Shown here in pieces: positions 33,547-45,500 of a stretch of DNA of 64,000 nucleotides. The position numbers and the translations under genes are program-made. Position 1 is the stretch's first letter. Each line of letters begins with the position of its first letter. The DNA is from Lepeophtheirus salmonis (lineage: Eukaryota > Arthropoda > Copepoda > Siphonostomatoida > Caligidae): contig NC_052138.2 of assembly GCF_016086655.4 (NCBI RefSeq), forward strand, positions 4,464,001 to 4,528,000, given 5' to 3'. The notes below the pieces were generated by a model. The model made no database searches, was not told where the DNA came from, and saw nothing but the letters and a program-made list of their open reading frames with translations.

Positions 33547-36500
33547 ATGGTGCTAAACAAGACAATATTAAGATGATACATGCACTTTTGGCCATGGTTC
33601 CGGGTAATTGCACAACATTTATTCTAGAAATGAATAGATTCAAGGAATTAAATATTTGGGATCTATCCATGTCACTCCAAGAAAATAACAGGTTAATTAT
33701 ATTTTATAATAATTGGGAATCAATTGAGTATTATTTTAATTTTAGAGCACTTTTTATGTTTACAAATCAAGAGGAATGGAAGAAGAACATTATGGAAATA
33801 AAACGGAATAAATGTCAAATGCATATCATATTGGGAAAGGAGAATAATTTGATCCCACTCCTTCAATATGTAAGTAGATATAATATATTATGCATTTTCA
33901 GGGGCGTTCGCAGGAGTATATATATATATATATTTGTTTGTTTGTTTTTTTTGAAAAATTCACAGCAAGTATGAACCTTCTTTTTTTTTTTTTTAAATAT
34001 CATTAGCATATAAGATATGTTAGCGTATGAGAGGATGACAGAGATCATTTTCCCACAGATCACACTCCAACAGAGAGGGCCAAGCTGACAAAAATAGCCT
34101 GTAAGACCATCTACAATGTAAAGAAAAGGCTAGACCATAGAGATGGCAGAGGACTCCGAAAAAAACAGCATCATTAATGTCCAGACAATATTTTTCCAAA
34201 GGTAACGTCTTCTTTCAGCAAGATGGGCCCCTCACTCACACTGCAAAAATTACTCAGACCTACTTTGCTAACATCAACGCTTTTCAGGACAACATACAGC
34301 CCCCATGTCAATCCTCTCTACTTTTCTTTCCGACTGCACATCAGGAGGAGGGCCTGTAGCATATGTCGCCTGAAAGTTACGGGAATTAAGGCATTTATCG
34401 ATGAGGATATGGTTGTTATACACCCAAACTTCATTCGTAATACTAACAACTCTTTTCGCAGAAGGCTGGTTGCCATCTGTGAGGCCAATAGTGGTCGAAT
34501 AGAATAAATCAATATGCATTGACTATGTATCAGAAAAAGGTTAATGAAGGTTTTTGTTAAATGTATAGTTAAAGAATGGTAGACCATTTTCTTTCTTTTT
34601 TCCAAATGTGTAAGTTTCATGTTTTCACCTGGTGTTACCTTGTACACAAAGCTACAGAGAGTAGTGCCCTCTAAGTGGCAAAATAATACAACTCCCATAA
34701 TCATCATGTTATTATTTAATATAAAATATAGGTGTATGTTACTCAAATAGATGGCGCAGTGAAAAATCTTCTCAGAATGTGCTATTTAAAAAAAATACAA
34801 ACCACAAACTGTTACACCACCTAGCGGATATTAATCTTTTTTAATTAATAGTTAATATATTTTTAGATATGGGAAAAGAAATTAACCCGCAGTGGATTTT
34901 ATTACTTCATCCTCACGCCAAAATACTCTTTTTCCTTGATAGAGCAGAGAGCCGAAGCACAGGATATCATGAATCTAATCATGGCTAAAGTTCAGGCTTT
35001 CAACTCAAACGTAAGGAAATCATTTATGAAACAATTTCCTTCTGCACAATTATCAGATGTGGCATGTTATTTCAGATTGTTCCTTTTTATATCCTGGACC
35101 CAAATGGGGGTACACGTGGTGGGTTTACTTCTAAAATACATAAAACATGGGTGAAAAATCAATCCCGTAGGTGTACTACTGACTTGAAGGCTGTGTCATC
35201 AATAGTTTTGTGTCAGTCCTGTCCAGCTCAGTCCTACAACTAATAAAGTTTCGTCCTTGATAACGTCACTCAACTTTTTTTCTTTTTTTATTTATCTGTT
35301 CATAACAGTTTGAAGGACCAGTCCTAAGAATGCATTGGACGGTACCAAACAAATAAGGAATGACAAAATATGTTTATGTCCTTAAATTTCTTAATTGAAC
35401 ATTCATTATTTCCTTAATATGAATATGAATGAAAAAAGGGTTTTCATTGCTATAAGCCTTGGTTGTTTAGGCCTTCGATATGGTTGACATCAATTAATGA
35501 ATGCTGACGTCGCATGAAACCCGTTTTACCAATGTACAAAATACACTTTTGATATTTGTATCATTTTGTGTTGTGCCAGTCTTTCTTTAAGACTGAAGAC
35601 TACTGACCCGTCCAGTTCAGACTCGGTTTGGTCCAGTTCAGTACTGCATATCCGTCCTACAACTTATTTTATCGCTAACCTGTTTTTTTTGGGGAGGGGG
35701 CGCTTGACACCTACCCCACCCCAAAAAAAAAAAGAAATATTAATATAATATCTTGGTTATATTTATATGTCTGTTGTTTTGGAGTTACCAGACATTGAAA
35801 TCCAAAATGGTAGAACAGATCAGTATCCAATAAAATGACTAAGCATTTTATTGTAATAGTTTTTTGGAATTCAATGTCAATAAGAACCTTTTTTAGAACA
35901 AAATACAACCTCTTTTCCTTCTCAGTGTACATCCCTTTCTCTGTCTTTTTTCTTCTACCTTCATTCTTTGTTTCTATCCCCCTCTATTCAGCCCTGCATC
36001 CCAACCACCCTCTGCTACAATTTGTATATATCTATATATATAATAAACCTATTTTTATAAGTGATTACATAACGGTTTTGATAATTTTTGACGTCTAAGT
36101 CCCCTCAAATGGTGAATGCTAGCAACGCCTCTGGTTCTAGTACTGACAGTCCGAAGTACAGACGATCTTAAGGACGAGTCTTAGGATTGGGCTGGACTTA
36201 AAAATGAAGGACTGACATAGTCATCACCAGTAAAGGATTATTAGTTTGTTTTTTTTTTTTAGGATTTTATCCAAAAGAACATGTTCTCTACCCTCAAAAG
36301 TTTAGTGACATGAATGGTCGGCCAATCAAATGTACATACATAAAGGTTTTCCTTATTTCTATAATGAAAATCCGGAGGAATTTTTGGGAGTGGATAAGAA
36401 CGTTGTGGAGAGCATTGGGGTAAAAATGAATTATGATTTAAAGTATGGATATTTTACTTAATATTTTCAATAAATGGATACTAAAGAATTGATCCTTACA

Positions 36501-39500
36501 CATCAGGTATAAGGTGTCTGTCGATGGGAATTTTGGAGCCATGAGTGAGGAGGGTAATTTTTCATTTAATGGAATGGTCGGAATGGTTCAAAGGAGAGTA
36601 AGTTGATATTTCATTGTAAAGTGTTATTAGACGTTGATGAACGGACAAACTTTGCTTTAATAATAAAGAAGATAAAACACGGGATGAAAAGTCATGTGAT
36701 TCCCACATAGATGGGGCTATTTTATATTCACCTCAACCTTCAAAGGACAGCCGTAAAAATTTCATGACAATCTGTTATTAGTATGTAAGTTAATGTGCTT
36801 AGTGTGACGGTACTTTTGATATTTGCAAAACAAATCATAAACAAATTCGTGTTTTAATTTTAATGTGTTCCTTGATGGAAAAAAATACTGTTCAAGCTAT
36901 GCAATGGCTTGAAATATGTTATAGGGTAATTCCATGTCAAATCGACCAGTTTATGTCACCCCACCCTCTCAGATTTGGATGATTTGTAGCACACAAACTC
37001 AAATTCAGGAGTATATTAAGTTTGCCAAATTTCAGCACATAATTCGAAGTCATTTCTGAGATATTGATACTCGTATTGTACCAAAATTTTCAACGTTGCT
37101 TTAATATCCTTTTACCGAACGCTATTTTTTCTTATATATTTTTTTATCTAAAAGAGCTAAACCTCTTGAAATTTAGTACTTAATTATTTTGAAGTGCGAG
37201 GATTCCAAAAAATGAAGTCAAAAGTAAAATATTTAAATTTCCTATTACCTCAATTTTGATTTAAAAAATCAAATCTCAAATGCACTAAGCAAGTACTTGA
37301 TCAAGAATATTAAAAAAATGATCAAAACTTATAAATATGAAACATTGGCAATATGTAGGGGTATCACTGTGGCAAAAATTGTGTTGGTTTTTTTTATCAT
37401 AGCTCCCAGGGTGGGATCTCAAAATTAGACTACTTTTCTATGGAAATTTGGTCAATTTTATGTACATGTTTATAGCTTAAACATATTTTATGGTTCATAT
37501 AGACTGACAAAAAAAATTGAACTACAGTAAATAGTAATATTGATTCGAAGTTGACAAATTTAAAAAAAAATATGAGTAGTTTATAGTATATCAGTGATTA
37601 TAAAGTTGAACATACATAACTATAAAATAGTTTGCTCATTTTTTTAAGACTTTGAACCGTCGTCCGTTTGTTCTTGTTGCTACTGTTACCACAATGGCGT
37701 CATTAGCTCCTTTTTACGGGTTTAAAGTGCACCAAGTGTTTCTAAATCTGAATGACGAACAGACAAATCTTGCTTTAATAATAAGGCATATAACTTTCCA
37801 AGAAAGCCTCAGTGTTACTCTCCGTTGTTCAAAGTAGACTTACACGTAGTAACTCAATACTTCGTTGTTCCCTCCTTAAGAATTAAAGACTAAAGATAAA
37901 AGCTTGAGAAAAAAAAAGAGTCTTCAATTCATATTTTTTACAGCTCTATAGAGCATAGAGGTGTTGAATTTTCTTCTTCTTTTTCTCTAATCAGTGTTCT
38001 TAATATTTATTGGTTGGATACAAATGAGTTCTTATTAATCTATGAACAGTTATCAACTATTATTGAATAATAATTCCATAGTTTGAAGAATTGTCTAACT
38101 ATCTAATGATTTTGGGCCTATTTCTGTTTCTTTTCGGAGGAAAGGTTGCGAGATGATATCAAGATAACCACATTTCCATTATTATTATAACAATAATTCA
38201 AATAAAAATCAAATTACAATGTTCTAATAGTAATCAATTATAGTTATATGTTGTATTGGGATGAGTTATCAGTAAAAATGTAACTTACAGCCTGATCGGG
38301 ATCCCAAATTTTGGTTACGCGACAATTTAGGTATAAAGATCCGGGCGAATGTGGATCTGCCCAATTATTATTCACACTTAGTACAATAACTGACAAACAA
38401 GAGTAAAAATTCCAGTGCTAATAGAACGCTCCATGTTCAATTCAGAATTTAACAGACACCTTAAAGAAACAGAGAGACAGACAGACTAACTTTACTTTAT
38501 AAATATAGATATTGAGACTTGATTTTAAATAAAGGATTTTTGATATCATAGGAAGTAGACTGTGCTTTATCAGCAATCACAAAATCATATATAAGAAGCA
38601 AGGTGATTGACTTCTCTATAGGAACATATAATACCCATGCCTCATTTATAACAAGGAAAACGGGGCCTGTGGCCAAGTGGAGAGCCATGTTGAATCCTTT
38701 TGGAGTAAGTATGCATCATTGCATTGCACAGAGTATTTAAATCAAATTTTTGACGTCGAAACCTAGGAATTACTCCCAAATTTGTAAAGTAAGTTCGCTA
38801 GGGGTGGACTCAAATTTAAAATTATGAAATTTTTTGCTTTATAACAGAATTTTTTTGGTAGGGATGAATTTTACGCAGAAATAGCGGGGGTAAAAATCAA
38901 ATTATGCAGCAGAGCAAAGACATTTCAAATTGGAATTTTTTTTTCCAAAAAATTTAATTTTTCATATTTAATTTATGATCATTTTTTCCCCTGTTTATTT
39001 CTGTATTTAAGTTTTCTTAGATAATACACGTAATAACGTATAGACGGCAGAGTTAATCAAGAAATTCGAAGAAGTAATCGAAAAATATAAATTGTCCCCG
39101 GGAGCCACTTCTTCGGACAAAGTCATGGAATAATTATTCAATAACTAGTTTGGAGTTGTCTACAGCTCTTAATAAGAGCTCATTCTAATTACATCAATCA
39201 ACGTTCAAAAGACTAAGTTTGAAGGGGGGCGGCAGAAACACTCTGTATATTGTTGCGTTTATGTAAACGGCGTTATCTCGCTAACACAGTGTATTTTGTT
39301 GTCAGCAGCCGGTGTTTCTGCATCCCCCCCCCTCCTAATTGGTGTCCTGAACGTTGATTGGTTGAGTTAGAATTAGTTCTTGTTAAGTTGCTGTGAACAC
39401 TTTTTAACAATTATTGAATAGTAACTCCATATTTGGGAAGAATTGCTCTCGAATTAGCCAACTACCAACTGATTTTGTCTACTGCGTTTGCCAGTATTTG

Positions 39501-42500
39501 GCCCCAATTCTCTGCAGGAGTCTATTGTGCTATAATTAAATTTGATTTAATTGATCTTAAGTATTTTTCATCTCAGGGATTATGTACTCCTTTTCTAGTA
39601 CTCTTCAATCCTTATTAAAAAGGGTATAATCACAATTGCTCCCATTTTCGTAATAATTAGATTTTTGGCATGTCCAGTAATATGGAGGAAGCCTTTCCAC
39701 TATCAACCTGTTATCTGAAATCATATCCACTATCACCATAATTAATATTGCTACTACTTTTGCTAACCAATTAATTATATTTCTAATCTTCAGGAAAGGT
39801 TGTGTGATACAATAAAGATAACAACGTGAAGTAGACAGAAATAGGAGGAAATAATTAACCCATTACTTGCCATAATTATTTAGGGGAGTTAGAAATAATT
39901 TCGGGATGAATTATATATATATGTATATATGACTCAAATATGATAATAATATTTATAAAAACTATCAAATGATCCCGGGACCCCGATAGTTGCTGGTTAA
40001 TTAATTAAACTACCGCCAGTATCAGTAGAATTTATTTGTAAAAATAAATATTTGAATTAGATTTATATTTGTTAGTAAATTATTGGATTCAATCTTTAAA
40101 AAAAAAAATTACACATATTCAAATATGTTCATTTTGTATTTACATTAACAAAAAAATCATAAATACTGGTATAATGTCTATTATTTGTGATTATTATAGA
40201 AACAATGTGGATATTGGGCATCATTGCATCTGAAACACCCAAATATTGCCTTTCCCTTACATATTGAACCTTTACAACGTCTTAACCTAGGGGTAGACCT
40301 AATAAGGAGAAGTCCATCATCACCTTTCAAGCTTTTGCTATCTACATTTAAAAATAAAATAGATAGAAAACGTATCAATATGAAGGATAAATTATAAACG
40401 AGACGGATATAGACGTTTTTCTCCCTCTTTTTTAACCAATCCCTTCTTTCACATTCCCCTCATGTGGGAATATAAATTATACGTATTCATTCCAGGTTTC
40501 TGGAACTCCAAGATCAAACTGTAATATTTTTATAGCGTTCTTAAGTGTCGATAAACTTTGCTTTAAAAAGCAGATATGTACGAGTGTTCCTTTTTTTTTT
40601 CAATATGATGTGCTGGACTTCAACTACACGCCCTCTTTGCCAAACCTAATAAAAAGTCACATTCATTACTTTTTTAGATTATATATAGTTTCACCGTCAA
40701 GAAAAAAGGAAGCTAGAACGAATTTTCTCAAAATTGAGTGGGACTATATTTATATTCATCGACAAATTATCGTCCAATTCTATCAACAAATCATTCTTAT
40801 TAACTTTCTGCATGTGCCGAAAATTGTACTTAAAGTACCCTAAATTGACTGTTTAAACAAAAGAATGAGAAATTGAAAGATTTTATTTAAAAGAACATAT
40901 CTGGGCCAATACACATCTTTCAAATCAATCAAAAGTTATAAATTATATTTCAAATTCTTGGGTAGTTTAACTCAATCTACAAAGTTTGAATTTAATGTCT
41001 ATAAGTGACTCGTATATGTCTATGAAATATGAGGTGCTGAGCTTTAGCAACACGGGTTCGTCAAAATGTGTCCTTCACAGTCAGAGAGATGGACAAACTT
41101 TGCTTTATTTTAATAAGGATATTATTGAACTTCAAGATAGAGCCCTTGATACAGGTTTTATCTAAAAATATATATATTTGCGCTCTGGGGCCTCTTAGGG
41201 TGAGATGAGTAAGGCTTGATAGTCTTGATTTGCTGAAATGGGATATATGATCATAATTACTAGAGAGGAAACTGTCCTGTAACCTCTACTTTTTAAGAAA
41301 TTCGGGCTTCCTTTTAAAAAAAAAATCAGCCTTTTAATCAGCCAATTAAATCATTGCTACCTTTCACATTTGCATGCATTCCCATGTACATAAGTGTTTG
41401 ATTTACACTATATTCATCATTGTGTCTCAAATAAAATTCAATTTTTATTAAAGTACTTATAAAATTAAAATTAGAAATGAATGGATATATTGAAAATCGA
41501 ACTCTAATCTAACATAGAATACCTATACACGACAATTTCTTCGGCCATTAATTAGTAAATGATAGGCTGTGAGACATTTTATAAAAAGTAATCAATTTAC
41601 ATAGTAATTAATAATTTTACACACAAAATAAGATCCATAATTTCTGAATATATATTTATTTTATTTTATGCACCCTCGCAGATATTAATAATTATACTCA
41701 TAATCAAGCAAAAAAACTATTTAGCAACAATATAAATTAAAACAAAATGAACTCCGTTCTTTGTTTCCCGGTTCATTCGTTCAAAAATGAACGGAGAGCG
41801 TGAACGCCATTCATGCGTCCGTTCAACATCCGAGCCTGATAATAACATTGTAAGGTTGTCTGACTTTAACGTCACTATAATAAAATTTGATCTCACTACT
41901 AGCAAATACATAATAATTCTGGACATCCTGGTTTGCCGGAAAAAATTTGATAAAAACCCTTAGTATTTACAATCCCATAATTAATACTTATTTTGATCAA
42001 AATTCCATTTTAGATAAATGTATGGATTGCTTTGATACTAACACTCATTGGATTTCTTTCATCGTATCATTTCATTTTGAAATTATCATATCACGAGACG
42101 ACACTCTCATTTCAAACCTCCTTTTTGAATATTTGGGGGTCGTTCTTTAATCAAAGTATGGGACATTTCGAATATTTCCGTTTCCCATAAAATTCCTTTT
42201 GTAATCATTGTATTTTAGCAATTATACACCCAAAGAAAACATCCTCAAGAATCCTCATGGGCTCTTGGTTTCTCTTCTCTATTTGCATTGTTGCAAGTAA
42301 TTCAATTCAATTTTATACTGTTTTTGACAAATTTATATATTTTCTTGTATTTAAGGCTATGGGGGAAGTTTACGATCCTTTTTGACGCTTCCATTAGCAA
42401 AAACGCCGATTGACTACCTTGATGGTCTTGTCAAAAGCCCGCTCATGATCATCATTTTGAAGGGTTCCATTTTCGAAAATGTTTTTAGAGTAAGAATTTT

Positions 42501-45500
42501 TCAGGTACACTGTATAAGTTTCCCCGCACGTCATATCTTCTCTTTCTATCTCGAAATTGGAGACTGGGATAGCGGAAAGATAAAGTTCAATCCTCGCAAT
42601 CTTTTAATAATAGGAAAATAACTTTATATTCGGACAATTAGCAATTAAAAGGCTCATGAAAGTAGAAGGAAGGTCTCAATATGTCGAGGACCATATAAGT
42701 TTGTCTCACATGGAGTATTTTATTACATCTTATTCACCGATCTGTAGATCAATCAGTACTACACCACACAAGAACTAATTAGTTATCACTGCTTTATTTA
42801 TTATCTAATTCCGGGACGATAAATAGGGGCATACTACTTCATGCATTGTTGGTAGGAGAAGAAGAAAATAATATTTTCTCTGTGTCAGACCAGTGCAAGA
42901 TCACCTGTCTTCGATGTGAAAGGAGTTTGAGAGCTACTTCCCAACCTCAAAGGACCTGCGAACGGCCAAGGAATGGATACGTGAGCCATCTGTCAACAGA
43001 CTAGCTGAATCCACCATGTCCGCGCAAAAAGAAGACTGGAGATCACAAATGAAAGCGGGTTTCAAATAGTGTTTAAGACAGTAACTCTGCAGGTTTTTGG
43101 CTTAAAACCATGCCAGATTACCCAGAGATATCTAAAGCAGCCCTGAAAACCCAGTCGCCATTACCAACACACTATCTATGTGAAACGGGGATTTCTGTAG
43201 TGACAGCCACCAAAACAAGGCAAAGTAGTAGAAGGGGCATAAGTAACAAACCTCAGGTGGCTTTATCTACCGTTAGCACCAGATGGGGTCATCTCGTTGC
43301 AAAGAAACAAGCTCAAGACTCCCACTGATTGGGCGTTAGGGTTTGCTAATAAAGTTTTATAGGAGTACACGGTGGAATCACGTTTATTATTATTTCAAGC
43401 CCCGGGTCTACAGTCCTATTTTTAAGAGTTGAGGTTGGGAACTATTCCTCTAATGCATACCCAAATGTAGGTACAAGAAAAAGTGGCCTTGCTTCACATA
43501 ATGACCTCATTCCTCTGCCCATACATGTACTCAAAGTCCTTCCCCCTCATACTACATTAAAGACAAATTCAGAACCTACTCCGCATAATGAGACCTTCTT
43601 TCTATTTACAATGATCTTTCAAATATAAAATTGTCCGATTATCTCGAGAAAAAAAATTGCATAATTGCTTCACTAAGTAATGTTATTTCCTTATTTTTAA
43701 AAGCTTGCAATAATCGATGTTCGACTTTTTACAATCGCTGCCTCAAATTTCAAGATAGAAAGAGAAAATAATAATGGTGAAGTAAAAGGTTATGAACGTG
43801 TTTTCTATTTATTTTGACAATAAAATTATCATAGTTAGGACCATCCAATTTAGATGGTTCCAAACGGTTTTCTGGCTAATATTCAGTTCCTGGGCTATGG
43901 AATAAGTGCACACTGTTCAACTCGACGATTTCCATTATTTTATCGACATCTTCGACGTCGAACAGAATCGTTGGAACCACCGATTTGCTGTTGCATTCGA
44001 TAATTTATTGGGCGCATAAATAGGATGGTTTTTTTTGGTATTTTTGGCTGCCTGCTCCGTTTGTTTACCTTGGTCGTAGTGATACTGAAGAAAGTATCCA
44101 ATTTTCTCTTTTTTTTTTCTCTTCCATTTTGGAACGCTGCAACACGCAAATGGATTCACACAACTGTAAATGAGCTTTTTTAAAGTGTACGCTTCACCTT
44201 AAAGCATACATTAAGCTTATTTGAGGCAATGTATTCGTCGTGAGATATAGCTCACTAAAGACATCTAGCGAAAAACGCTCAGAACTTTTTGCTTAACCGA
44301 ATGCGACGTTTGGGCAAACTTATAGAATGTACCAAATATTTATTTTGTATGAATATATATTCTAAATTATCTTATTTTCTTCAATTATAGGATTCCAAGG
44401 ACAACATATTTCAACGTCTCTGGAACAAAGCCCTGACGCATAATGCTGAAGACGTTAAATGTAGCAACATCACGACATGTATCAAACTTGTAAAAGAAAA
44501 ACCTGGAATGAGTTTTATTTTTGATGAAGATATTTTAGAGTCAACAGTCCTCACATTACCAGAGTCTCAATCTAATATTCGAATGGCACGTGGTGCATTT
44601 TTTCCATCCGAATATGCAATTGTTTTTCGAAAAAATGCTCCATATCTGGATCGGTTTAATGAATAGTATGTTTCTTAATTAGTATAGACATTTGTCTATA
44701 GCAATAAAACCATTCCTAGAGCATTCATCAGGAGGGTCCGCAGGTTTATATATATATATCATTTCTATACACAAAAAAATTGAAAAATTTAATTGTGAGA
44801 AAAAAAAACTTCCAGAATTAAATTTCAATTGTTCAATTTTTGGAACAAAAATTTCAAAATCTACAGCTATTCAAAAAATATTTTCAAAAAATTATAGCTG
44901 TCTACAAAAAAGTAAATTTTTTAGAAAAAAATATTTCAAATAGCCATAGTTATTCACAGAAAATTTAATTTATTGGAAAAAAAAATTCAAAAATTTAATT
45001 CCTAATATTATTTTTTTTTCTGTTCTCTATAATTTGCCAAAATTATCTTTTTTACGAAAATGAATCTTTTAAATAGATTTTTTACCCCTATTTTCGCGTA
45101 AAATGTTTATCAAATAGCAAATATTCCTTAATTTTGGAGGGCTACTGCCCCTACACGCCACCCCATGTGGACACCTCTATTCATTCCCGGATATTTCCCA
45201 CCCATTTTTAAAGGGATATATTGTGACCTGACCGCAAATCAAAATGATAACTCTGAAATCCTCAATTCTTCTTTGAGTCTTAAAAGGAGTTACCCTTATA
45301 AATCCGCAGCAAATCCTCAATATTACTTATCGTCTATCATGAGTACACGCAAATATTCCATCTAGTAGAAGTGGAAAAGGAGGTTCACTCTTCATGAATT
45401 AAATAATAATGACAACCGCTAAGGAAAAGAATATACCTTCTCCAGTTTTCTAACTAAAAAAAAAAAAAAAACGGGCGAGCTATAAAATGCATTCGATTTT

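Noticed and set aside
34318..34746. 142-codon - strand frame, one of the longest outside SPG7
   Set aside because: Antisense to the Tc1 transposase C-terminus, continuing by chance into AT-rich flank.
40610..40843. 77-codon + strand frame considered as a missing receptor exon
   Set aside because: No iGluR feature, and the known exons on both sides join in phase without it.
43110..43328. Considered as a host ZBED-type gene
   Set aside because: The preceding half of the same domain is in another frame and the BED and catalytic parts are missing, so it is a decayed hAT copy.
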